Shown here piece after piece: positions 1 to 4,818 of a DNA stretch of 8,451 nucleotides (position 1 is the stretch's first letter; each line of letters opens with the position of its first letter). The notes beneath the pieces were generated by a model. The model saw nothing but the letters and a program-made list of their open reading frames with translations, was not told where the DNA came from and did no database searches. Source of the DNA: Methylococcaceae bacterium UBA659 (GTDB taxonomy: Bacteria; Pseudomonadota; Gammaproteobacteria; Methylococcales; Methylomonadaceae); NCBI GenBank assembly GCA_002299495.1, contig DBNZ01000159.1, positions 1 to 8,451 of the forward strand. The letters are read 5' to 3'. The translations under genes were made by a program, and so were the position numbers.

Positions 1-2
1 TG

Positions 3-392
3 TCCGAGGCGGTGTCCAGCACCGCTCCCACGGGGGCTGGCGGCACCATTTTGCCGCCCAACACCAGCGAGCTAATCGCCAACATGGTTTCAAGCGGGGA
101 AATATCTGCCAACTGGCGCATCCCCGCCGCCGTGCTGGACATCCCCAGACAGTCCGAGCAATACGCCCAATCGCTGGTTGCAAGCCGCGAAACCAAAGAC
201 GGCGCAAAAGCCGACCAAGCCAGCCAGCTGGTGGCGGCTACCCGCCAAGCCGTGCAGACGGCGGCGCAGTCGCGGCGACGGGATGAGCTGCGGATTCATA
301 CGGTGTCGGCAAAAGATTTGTTCAGCGAAAATTCCCGCGTGATTGTCCGGCAGTTGGCCAAGGAAGCCCGCCGCTTTAACAAAGGTGAATAA
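3..392 (+). CDS. Phage tail protein C-terminus, probable tape-measure protein (partial)
   Basis: The frame is open to the left edge, with in-frame codons upstream of the GTG at 12, so this is most likely the last 129 residues of a longer protein and not a gene starting at 12. The visible part is Ala/Gln/Arg-rich and probably helical (a stretch of alternating Ala, Gln and charged residues in the middle) and ends in a basic tail, RRFNKGE. No domain can be named from the residues themselves. Tape-measure identity is inferred from position: in phages with DUF2460 and DUF2163 genes, the tape-measure gene lies directly upstream. The stop is 3 nt before the next ATG. A separate small tail chaperone-like protein starting at GTG 12 is a less likely alternative. 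Confidence 0.55.
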   Translation, partial: SEAVSSTAPTGAGGTILPPNTSELIANMVSSGEISANWRIPAAVLDIPRQSEQYAQSLVASRETKDGAKADQASQLVAATRQAVQTAAQSRRRDELRIHTVSAKDLFSENSRVIVRQLAKEARRFNKGE

Positions 393-395
393 GCC

Positions 396-1013
396 ATGAC
401 ATTAGCCGTATTCCCTAATCTAGCGTGTATTGACCTCGCGCAAACCAAGCGGCCGGAAGTTAAAAGCAATGTGTTCATCAATCCACTGAGCGGGCGCGAG
501 AGCCGCTTGCGCTTCCAAGTCTATCCGAAATACATCTTTAAAATCAGCGTAAACGATCTTTTCGAGTACGGCGACGAGACGGAAATGCAAGACTTGCTTG
601 CTTTCATGGTTGAGCGCGGCGGCCAGGCAGAAGCGTTTTTGTACAAAGACCCGACCGACTATATCACTGCAAAGCGCAGCCTAGGCGTCGGCGTGGGCAA
701 CGGCACGCAGGTTGATTTCCAGATGAGACGTAGCTACGGCGGCTACACCGAGGACGTCAATAATCCCGATACCGATTCACTCTTTATATATCTGGACGAT
801 GAGTTGGTGGCGGCGGAAGATTACGCGGTTAGTGGTACCGGCCTGATTACCTTCGACACGGCGCCGGCAGATGGCGATACGGTAAAGTGGGAAGGCGAAT
901 ATTACTACCGGGTGCGCTTCATGGCCGACGGCTACGACTTTACCCGCTTCGCCGCGCATCAATACGAGTGCCTGGACATTGAATTTATCGGCTCAGTGAG
1001 GTCTATCGTATGA
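396..1013 (+). CDS. DUF2460 family phage tail protein
   Basis: This 205-residue protein has the usual length and layout of the DUF2460 (TIGR02217) family, found after the tape measure in many siphophages and in gene transfer agents, where it is a distal-tail or baseplate component. Family-like features are the N-terminal segment ending FINPLSGRESR, the central FLYKDPTDY stretch, the VGVGNGTQVDFQ turn followed by a beta-rich insertion, and the C-terminal YYRVRF-x-D...LDIEFIGSVRSI end. The ATG at 396 is preceded by AAGGTG about 9 nt upstream. The stop overlaps the next start by four bases (ATGA, 1010-1013), which implies translational coupling. The gene looks intact. Family assignment is by recognition; function in the tail is family knowledge. 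Confidence 0.85.
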   Translation: MTLAVFPNLACIDLAQTKRPEVKSNVFINPLSGRESRLRFQVYPKYIFKISVNDLFEYGDETEMQDLLAFMVERGGQAEAFLYKDPTDYITAKRSLGVGVGNGTQVDFQMRRSYGGYTEDVNNPDTDSLFIYLDDELVAAEDYAVSGTGLITFDTAPADGDTVKWEGEYYYRVRFMADGYDFTRFAAHQYECLDIEFIGSVRSIV

Positions 1014-1729
1014 AAACTGCGCTGGCCGGGGTGCCGTGGTTGCCTGCTGACGTGGTGGCGGAGCTGTACACGTTGGTATTGCGGGACGGTGCGGAACTGT
1101 TTTATACATCACTGGACGTGGATATTAATTACGGCGGCGAGACGTATTTATCACAAGCGTTCAACCTGGAGCGCGGGCCGATCAAAACCTCGGTCGGATC
1201 CGAGGTGGACGACGTGGAATTGACCATTTACCCGCACCAGGCGGACACCATTGAGGGCTTAAGCTTTCCCCGCTTCGTCCTGAATGGCGGCCTGGACGGG
1301 GCTTGGTTGACCATACACCGGGCGCGGCAAAGCCGGGTGACGCATCTTTTTAAAGGCATGGTGACCGACGCGGGCGCGGATTTGACCCAGCTAAAATTGA
1401 CAGTGAGCGCCCCAATCTCGCTGTTAAACATCGACATGCCGCGCAATAAATTTAGCCCCGGCTGCATTTGGTCGGTTTACGATACCGGCTGCGGCCTGTC
1501 CCGTGCCGCCTATGCCGTCAACGGCACGGTTTCGGCAGGTTCCAACACGCGCAGGATTTTTTGCAACCTGACCCAAGCGGATGGGTATTTTGACTTGGGC
1601 AAAGTGGAGTTCAGCAGCGGCGCAAACGCGGGCGCGGTGCGCTCTATCCGCGATTACACGAACCGACGGGCATCCCATCTACTTAGAGGTTTAACATGGC
1701 TGTACAATTTACCACGCATCGCACGATAG
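1010..1729 (+). CDS. DUF2163/BR0599-type phage tail protein, C-terminally truncated
   Basis: Residues 1-160 match the DUF2163 layout: a TLVLRDGAELFYTS-like start, a conserved YLSQAFNLERGPIKTSVGSEVDD stretch split by a turn, and a beta-rich domain through KGMVTDAG. Residues about 148-215 match the start of the BR0599 C-terminal domain, with the Cys pair in FSPGCIW...DTGCGL and the FSSGANAGAVRSI motif. Full-length relatives continue for roughly 60-80 more residues, including a Cys-rich segment and an FRGFP-like end. Here homology stops near residue 217 and the last ~20 residues look like out-of-frame translation. The protein is therefore probably a deletion product and likely non-functional. 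It is coupled to DUF2460 by ATGA and overlaps the next start by 34 nt, which is unusual and fits the deletion reading. Confidence 0.75.
   Translation: MKTALAGVPWLPADVVAELYTLVLRDGAELFYTSLDVDINYGGETYLSQAFNLERGPIKTSVGSEVDDVELTIYPHQADTIEGLSFPRFVLNGGLDGAWLTIHRARQSRVTHLFKGMVTDAGADLTQLKLTVSAPISLLNIDMPRNKFSPGCIWSVYDTGCGLSRAAYAVNGTVSAGSNTRRIFCNLTQADGYFDLGKVEFSSGANAGAVRSIRDYTNRRASHLLRGLTWLYNLPRIAR
1665..1694 (+). pseudogene. Possible last codons of a deleted tail gene
   Basis: In the frame different from the truncated BR0599 gene, this stretch reads DGHPIYLEV followed by TAA at 1692-1694. That stop lies one base before the ATG at 1696, the packing seen between genuine neighbours elsewhere in this module. 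I infer that it is the 3' end of a gene whose body was deleted, joined to codon ~217 of the BR0599 gene somewhere between 1,655 and 1,665. Missing genes expected here from related modules are an NlpC/P60 peptidase and a large tail-tip protein. The fragment is too short to identify. Confidence 0.35.
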
Positions 1730-2073
1730 AGCCGCACCAAAACCACGGGCTTATCAGTAAAACTTATAGCAACGAAGCAGAACGGCTAGCCGATGCTACC
1801 TTGACGCCAGCAGATGTTGGCCGGGTTGCGCGGCAATTGTCTGACAACAGTTTTTGGTTGATTTGCGAAGTCACTACCGGCACGCCTAATACCATTCTAT
1901 GGGGGCAGTTGCTCTTATTTAATGAACAAACTAACGGGGATACCCCACCACCACCACCCCCCCAACAACTGACTTGGAGATGCCAACCATGTTGTTACAA
2001 CTCGAACCGAATAGCACTTATATCGCAGATATTTTTGGCACTGGATTTGAAGATTTTACCGGCGAGCTTTTAA
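1696..2073 (+). CDS. Hypothetical phage tail-associated protein with C-tract-dependent end
   Basis: The ATG at 1696 follows an AGAGGT ribosome site at 1684-1689. The first ~85 residues look genuine, and the segment NEAERLADATLTPADVGRVARQ then SDNSFWL resembles a short motif found in small phage proteins near tail-fibre genes, where it is often followed by a Trp-containing strand. No function can be assigned. After this comes a run of six prolines from a CCA/CCC tract ending in C7. As written, the frame then runs through the next gene's start to 2073 and gives a Cys-rich, non-native-looking tail. With one C fewer it would end PPPPPPNN at TGA 1970-1972, just before the next ribosome site. The native product is therefore probably 91 residues, with a one-base insertion in the tract or a read error. 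Confidence 0.55.
   Translation: MAVQFTTHRTIEPHQNHGLISKTYSNEAERLADATLTPADVGRVARQLSDNSFWLICEVTTGTPNTILWGQLLLFNEQTNGDTPPPPPPQQLTWRCQPCCYNSNRIALISQIFLALDLKILPASF
1957..1963 (+). repeat. C7 homopolymer that decides the reading frame
   Basis: Seven consecutive C residues follow four CCA codons in the Pro-rich end of the 1696 gene. Tract length sets the C-terminus: seven Cs give an 85-nt overlap into the next gene beyond its start, while six give a clean stop at 1970-1972. It could be a slippage-prone site, a decay mutation or a sequencing error. Confidence 0.6.
1976..1980 (+). promoter_or_regulatory. Shine-Dalgarno GGAGA selecting the ATG at 1989
   Basis: GGAGA ends 8 nt before the ATG at 1989. 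This favours 1989 over two other in-frame candidates: the TTG at 1974, which lies upstream of and partly within the site, and the ATG at 1980, which begins in the site's last base. Confidence 0.6.
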
Positions 2074-2423
2074 AAGCATCTCCTGATGCGTATTGGGACA
2101 CGACTATACACAGAATAGTCCTAAATAATCCTGGATTTTACAGAGTTACAGTAGATGCATCCTTGAGGATGGATAATGGGATCATCCTACTTAACCGTGC
2201 TTGGTGCGGTTCGCGCATGGATACTGCATTAGCTGGTTTTAATCACACTATGCACTACCCCTCTGGTAGAGACCTAGACTCAAGGTTAAGCTGGCATGAC
2301 GAGTTCTATTTTAATACCGGGGGATTGCACGAAGCACCGCTAATATTGTATGTCGGTAACACTGAAATGACTTACGGCACTGCTACTTTACACGCATTAG
2401 TCTCAGTACAAAGATTGCAATGA
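1989..2423 (+). CDS. Hypothetical 144-residue phage protein, possibly a beta-sandwich tail accessory protein
   Basis: I do not recognise the family. The product has no signal peptide, no membrane segment and many alternating hydrophobic/aromatic strands. A pattern of a strand ending in GFYRVTVDASLRMDNG, a Gly/Ser/Asp-rich middle, then LILYVGNTE...TATLHALVSVQRL at the end recalls C1q/TNF-like or other jelly-roll modules on phage tail fibres, but this is only a resemblance. Codons are visibly more A/T-rich than those of the upstream DUF2460 and DUF2163 genes, suggesting a separately acquired cargo or fibre gene. The start at 1989 is chosen from the ribosome site at 1976-1980. The stop overlaps the next gene's ATG (ATGA, 2420-2423). 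Confidence 0.6.
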   Translation: MLLQLEPNSTYIADIFGTGFEDFTGELLKASPDAYWDTTIHRIVLNNPGFYRVTVDASLRMDNGIILLNRAWCGSRMDTALAGFNHTMHYPSGRDLDSRLSWHDEFYFNTGGLHEAPLILYVGNTEMTYGTATLHALVSVQRLQ

Positions 2424-3053
2424 ATTTAGCCGTTGTTACGCACACCAATGTCCGCTTTCAGCGCGACCTATCGCCCTGTGTCCGTTCGGTAGCTGCTGCC
2501 TTGCCTGCAAAATGCCCAGCATACAGTTATCGAACTAGACACCGATTACGATGGCTTTATTGCGGCAAGATACGAGGCAATGCGTTTAGCTGACATCATC
2601 GTGTTCGTTGACGATGATGACTACATATCTAAAGAATCGTTGAGTTTGTGTGTAGCGGCAATGGCGGATAATGATGTAGGGCTGGCGTATACCCGAGAAA
2701 GGGTATTGCGTAATGACGGGTTCCACTGCTTAAACTACCTTTGCCGCAATTACGAGGATATCTATCGCAGTCCATCCGCTATTCATCACATGGCGGCGGT
2801 ACGTTCATCAGCCGTAACCGAGCGTTCGCTGGCCTTAGCTGCTAAGTGGGGGTGCGGTATTGAATGGATTATGAAAGCCGAGGCCGCTTTAACGCAAGGT
2901 GCTATCCATATCCCGCACACCGGCTACTTTTATGTACAACATCCGGGGCAAGTTTCGCACGTTGTCGGTAAGCAGTTTACCAAGGCGATAAAGCCGATTG
3001 GGGATGCTTTCCGCTCTTGGCGCGGACATTCCGCGCGTAATACAGCTATTTAA
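2420..3053 (+). pseudogene. GT-A-like glycosyltransferase in phage tail module, frameshifted
   Basis: The gene starts at ATG 2420, overlapping the previous stop by four bases. It reads MNLAVVTHTN... for 32 codons, then loses frame in the CCC at 2515-2517. Removing one C restores an uninterrupted 210-residue protein that continues QHTVIELDTDYDGF and then the frame running to 3053. Features of family-2-like glycosyltransferases are an AVVTHTN-type first strand, a DxD-like VDDDD motif at residues 63-67 (metal/sugar-nucleotide binding in this fold), a GIEW segment near 146-149 and the GYFYVQHPGQVSH motif at 168-180. The sugar donor and target are unknown; a tail protein or host surface glycan are possibilities. 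A product starting at the internal ATG 2580 would lack the first strands of the nucleotide-binding fold and is unlikely to be active. Confidence 0.65.
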
Positions 3054-3201
3054 TAGCGGTTAGTTTGCAGCAAGTAGCGTGACGTTCACACTGCAAAACG
3101 GCACGGCCACCACGGTTTTTAGCGAGTATTTAACCGATTTGGGCATTGCCCTGCCGGTTTCCGGCTCGCTGAAAGTTCGGTTTTGGGGTTTTTGTTGGTA
3201 A
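3004..3201 (+). pseudogene. Phage coding remnant split by an amber codon
   Basis: From ATG 3004, one frame reads a plausible protein (MLSALGADIPRVIQLFNSG) up to TAG 3061-3063. It then continues in the same frame FAASSVTFTLQNG...EYLTDLGIALPVSG and ends at TAA 3199-3201. Both halves look protein-like, and the total is exactly 66 codons. The upstream half overlaps the glycosyltransferase end in another frame. One reading is that a G was inserted in the G4 at 3000-3003, so that this frame was once the real C-terminus of the glycosyltransferase gene or a following gene. I cannot name a family. A short independent gene starting at GTG 3079 is possible, but no ribosome site is evident. Confidence 0.35.
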
Positions 3202-3204
3202 ATT

Positions 3205-3239
3205 TCACGCCAAATAAAAACTAAAAATCACGCCAAATA
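3205..3239. repeat. 12-bp direct repeat pair, 23-bp period
   Basis: TCACGCCAAATA occurs at 3205-3216 and again, exactly, at 3228-3239. The 23-bp period is about two helical turns, which suits binding of a protein to one face of the DNA. Near a tRNA junction, arm-type integrase or excisionase sites are one possibility, but no integrase gene is in the window to support this. Confidence 0.55.
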
Positions 3240-3245
3240 TCGGGC

Positions 3246-3263
3246 AAAGTTACAAAAGTTACA
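3246..3263. repeat. Exact 9-bp tandem repeat
   Basis: AAAGTTACA is present twice in tandem with no spacer. It lies seven bases after the 12-bp repeat pair, so the two sets form one small repeat cluster. Function is unknown; chance or slippage in AT-rich DNA is possible. Confidence 0.5.
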
Positions 3264-3372
3264 CTTGTTGCCGTGTTTTATTTTGAACTGCGACAAAATT
3301 TCGACATTTTTTGGCTGGCATAAAAAACCAGTTGACTGTTAATCCTAACTTGTTGATTCATAAAATATTGTG

Positions 3373-3448
3373 TGGTGGGTCGTGTGCGATTCGAACGCAC
3401 GACCATCGCATTAAAAGTGCGGTGCTCTACCGGCTGAGCTAACGACCC
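3373..3448 (-). tRNA. tRNA-Lys (anticodon TTT)
   Basis: The - strand folds as a complete 76-nt tRNA. The 7-bp acceptor stem is GGGTCGT with ACGACCC; then come a D arm with AGCTCAGC...GTAGAGC, an anticodon loop CTTTTAA giving anticodon TTT at 3415-3413, a T arm GTGCG-TTCGAAT-CGCAC, discriminator A and an encoded CCA at 3375-3373. It lies 46 nt after queC on the same strand, the arrangement known in Pseudomonas. Its 3' end faces the prophage remnant, which fits use of the tRNA as an attachment site. It is intact. It is not a queuosine-containing tRNA (those read His, Asp, Asn and Tyr codons), so proximity to queE/queC does not indicate modification of this tRNA. Confidence 0.97.
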
Positions 3449-3462
3449 AACAAAGATTGACC

Positions 3463-3491
3463 ATTTTACGGATTTGTTTCCGATATTGCAA
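3463..3491 (-). promoter_or_regulatory. Candidate sigma70 promoter of tRNA-Lys
   Basis: On the - strand, TTGCAA (3491-3486) is followed after exactly 17 nt by TAAAAT (3468-3463), and the tRNA begins 14 nt further on. Spacing and position fit a dedicated tRNA promoter giving a short 5' leader. It lies entirely in the gap after the queC stop. Read-through from the queC operon may also contribute. Confidence 0.55.
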
Positions 3492-3494
3492 ATA

Positions 3495-4178
3495 TTATTG
3501 CTGGTATCGGGTGGGATCAGTAATTCCGGCTTGGTTAAAACCTGTTTTTCTCAAACGACAAGCATCGCAAACGCCACAGGCATGGCCGTGTTGGTCTGCG
3601 GCGTAACAGGATACCGTTTGGGCGTAATCTAATCCTAAATCAATGCCTTTGGTGATGATTTCAGCTTTGCTTAAAGAAATGAGCGGCGTGTGCAAGGTGA
3701 AGTGGCCGCCTTCGACGCCGGCTTTGGTGGCCAGGTTTGCTAGCTTCTGGAAGGCTTGGATAAATTCGGGACGGCAATCGGGGTAACCGGAATAATCAAC
3801 GGCGTTTACCCCTATAAAAATATCTCGAAGTTTTAGGACTTCCGCCCAACCTAAGGCAAAAGCCAAAAAAATGGTGTTTCTGGCGGGGACATAGGTGACG
3901 GGTATGCCAAGTTGCGGTGAATCTGGGACGGCTATGTTGGTGTCGGTGAGGGCGGAGCCGCCGATGGCGCCGAGTCCAAGTTTGATGAGTTTGTGTTCGG
4001 TTACCCGAAAATTTTCGGCAATTTTAGAGGCCGCCACCAATTCGGCATTATGCCGCTGACCATACTCAAAGCTTAGGGCATAGCATTCAAAACCTTGGTG
4101 TTGAGCAATCGCAAGGGTGGTCAGCGAATCAAGCCCGCCTGAAAGCAAGACTATGGCTTTTTTTTCTGTCTTGTTCAT
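3495..4178 (-). CDS. queC: 7-cyano-7-deazaguanine (preQ0) synthase QueC
   Basis: QueC converts 7-carboxy-7-deazaguanine, ammonia and ATP to preQ0 in the cytoplasm, the step after QueE in queuosine biosynthesis. The 227-residue product is close to the E. coli length. Visible motifs are the PP-loop SGGLDS at residues 13-18 (ATP pyrophosphate binding), QRH at 41-43, VPARN at 97-101, GVNAVDYSGYPDCR at 123-136, and four C-terminal cysteines (191, 201, 204, 207) that form the zinc site. The frame extends upstream to 4199, but the ATG at 4178 is preferred. It overlaps the queE stop by four bases (ATGA), has AAGG just upstream, and puts the PP-loop at the usual distance from the N-terminus. All key residues are present. 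Confidence 0.97.
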   Translation of the reverse strand: MNKTEKKAIVLLSGGLDSLTTLAIAQHQGFECYALSFEYGQRHNAELVAASKIAENFRVTEHKLIKLGLGAIGGSALTDTNIAVPDSPQLGIPVTYVPARNTIFLAFALGWAEVLKLRDIFIGVNAVDYSGYPDCRPEFIQAFQKLANLATKAGVEGGHFTLHTPLISLSKAEIITKGIDLGLDYAQTVSCYAADQHGHACGVCDACRLRKTGFNQAGITDPTRYQQ

Positions 4179-4816
4179 TTGCCTTGGGCATTGTCCCAAA
4201 GAAATTTGTGGAGTTGGATTTGAAAGCGGACTGGCAATTGGTCACGGAGAATTTTTTCTGCCAGTTCCGTAGGGTTTTGTTGATCCAGAACGGGTGAAAA
4301 TAAAATTTGGCAGCGCTCGTTTAAGGCGTATTTTTCAATGGTGGCTTTTGACCAATGGTAATCTTCATCGTTGCCAATCACAAATTTCACTTGGTCTTGT
4401 CCAGCTAAAAACCCGATATTCTGGTACAGGTTTTGTGCCATCTCGCCAGAACTGGGTGTTTTTAAGTCCATGACTTTTATGACGCGGCTATCGACTGCTG
4501 AAATGTCCAAAGCCCCGCTGGTTTCAAGCGAAACCGTATCAGCTTCGTCCGCAAGCATTTTGAGCAGTTTATGGCAATTGGGTTGCGCTAAAGGCTCGCC
4601 TCCGGTGACAGTGACATACCGGGTTTTGTATGCGCGGACTTGATGGTGGATTTCAGTGAGGCTGAGCCGGGTTCCACCGCTGAACGCATAGGCGGTGTCA
4701 CAATAACTGCAACGTAACGGACATCCGGTCAGGCGGATAAAGACAGTTGGGAATCCTACTAAACTGGACTCGCCTTGCAGTGAATAAAAAATCTCGGTGA
4801 CGCGAAGCGAGTCCAC
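4175..4816 (-). CDS. queE: 7-carboxy-7-deazaguanine synthase QueE (radical SAM)
   Basis: QueE is a radical-SAM enzyme that rearranges 6-carboxy-5,6,7,8-tetrahydropterin to 7-carboxy-7-deazaguanine. The 213-residue protein has the N-terminal VTEIFYSLQGE signature (residues 6-16), the [4Fe-4S]-binding CX3CX2C at C32, C36 and C39, and the SAM-contact TGGEP at 71-75. It also has LETSG at 97-101, DLKTP at 117-121, KFVIGND at 144-150 and a typical QLHKFLW end. Translation probably starts at GTG 4816, two bases after the cpoB stop. No ATG lies at a suitable position and the family signature begins six residues later. The ribosome site is weak, so translation may depend on coupling to cpoB. QueD and QueF would be needed elsewhere in the genome. 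Confidence 0.96.
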   Translation of the reverse strand: MDSLRVTEIFYSLQGESSLVGFPTVFIRLTGCPLRCSYCDTAYAFSGGTRLSLTEIHHQVRAYKTRYVTVTGGEPLAQPNCHKLLKMLADEADTVSLETSGALDISAVDSRVIKVMDLKTPSSGEMAQNLYQNIGFLAGQDQVKFVIGNDEDYHWSKATIEKYALNERCQILFSPVLDQQNPTELAEKILRDQLPVRFQIQLHKFLWDNAQGK

Positions 4817-4818
4817 TG

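Larger units (their letters stand above)
1..3372 (+). mobile_element. Degenerate prophage remnant, tail-assembly module end
   Basis: All coding text from the left edge to about 3,201 is on the + strand, tightly packed, and follows the order seen in siphophage and gene-transfer-agent-like tail modules: tape-measure C-terminus, DUF2460, DUF2163/BR0599, then small tail-associated genes. The module runs convergently toward the host tRNA-Lys/queC block. Later genes carry a truncation, frameshifts and an in-frame amber codon, so the element looks defective. The left boundary is outside the window. The right boundary is inferred to lie between 3,201 and the tRNA 3' end at 3,373. No integrase, terminase, capsid or lysis gene is visible, so the extent of the element and its ability to move cannot be judged. 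Confidence 0.75.
3202..3372. other. AT-rich intergenic boundary between phage text and tRNA-Lys
   Basis: These 171 bases contain no credible gene. They hold two sets of direct repeats (3205-3239 and 3246-3263) and runs of A/T. Base composition is clearly lower in G+C than the flanks. By position this is the candidate attachment region of the prophage next to the 3' end of tRNA-Lys. No strong intrinsic terminator for either convergent transcript is evident. Confidence 0.5.

Noticed and set aside
12..14. GTG at 12 as the start of an independent phage gene
   Set aside because: The frame is open to the window edge, no ribosome site is visible in the few upstream bases, and position in the module suits the end of a long tape-measure gene.
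1989..3053. Diversity-generating retroelement target
   Set aside because: No reverse transcriptase, template repeat or near-identical variable repeat can be seen in the window.
3153..3165. Perfect hairpin GCCGG-TTT-CCGGC as an intrinsic terminator
   Set aside because: It lies within protein-like text and is not followed directly by a T run.
3320..3350. Weak hairpin GTTA-GGAT-TAAC and a T6 run on the - strand as tRNA-Lys terminator
   Set aside because: The stem is only four A/T-rich pairs and the T run is about 10 nt away, so support is too weak.
4178..4199. Longer QueC N-terminus starting at 4199
   Set aside because: The ATG at 4178 has a ribosome site and a four-base overlap with queE, and the PP-loop is at the normal distance from it.
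4371..4643. + strand open frames inside queE, cpoB, pal, tolB and tolA
   Set aside because: They are shadows of clearly identified - strand genes and have no recognisable domains or ribosome sites.
3495..4816. queE/queC as part of a phage or island 7-deazaguanine DNA-modification system
   Set aside because: They sit in the conserved tol-pal-cpoB-queE-queC-tRNA-Lys order on the opposite strand from the phage genes. No DNA-transglycosylase or restriction-type partner is present.
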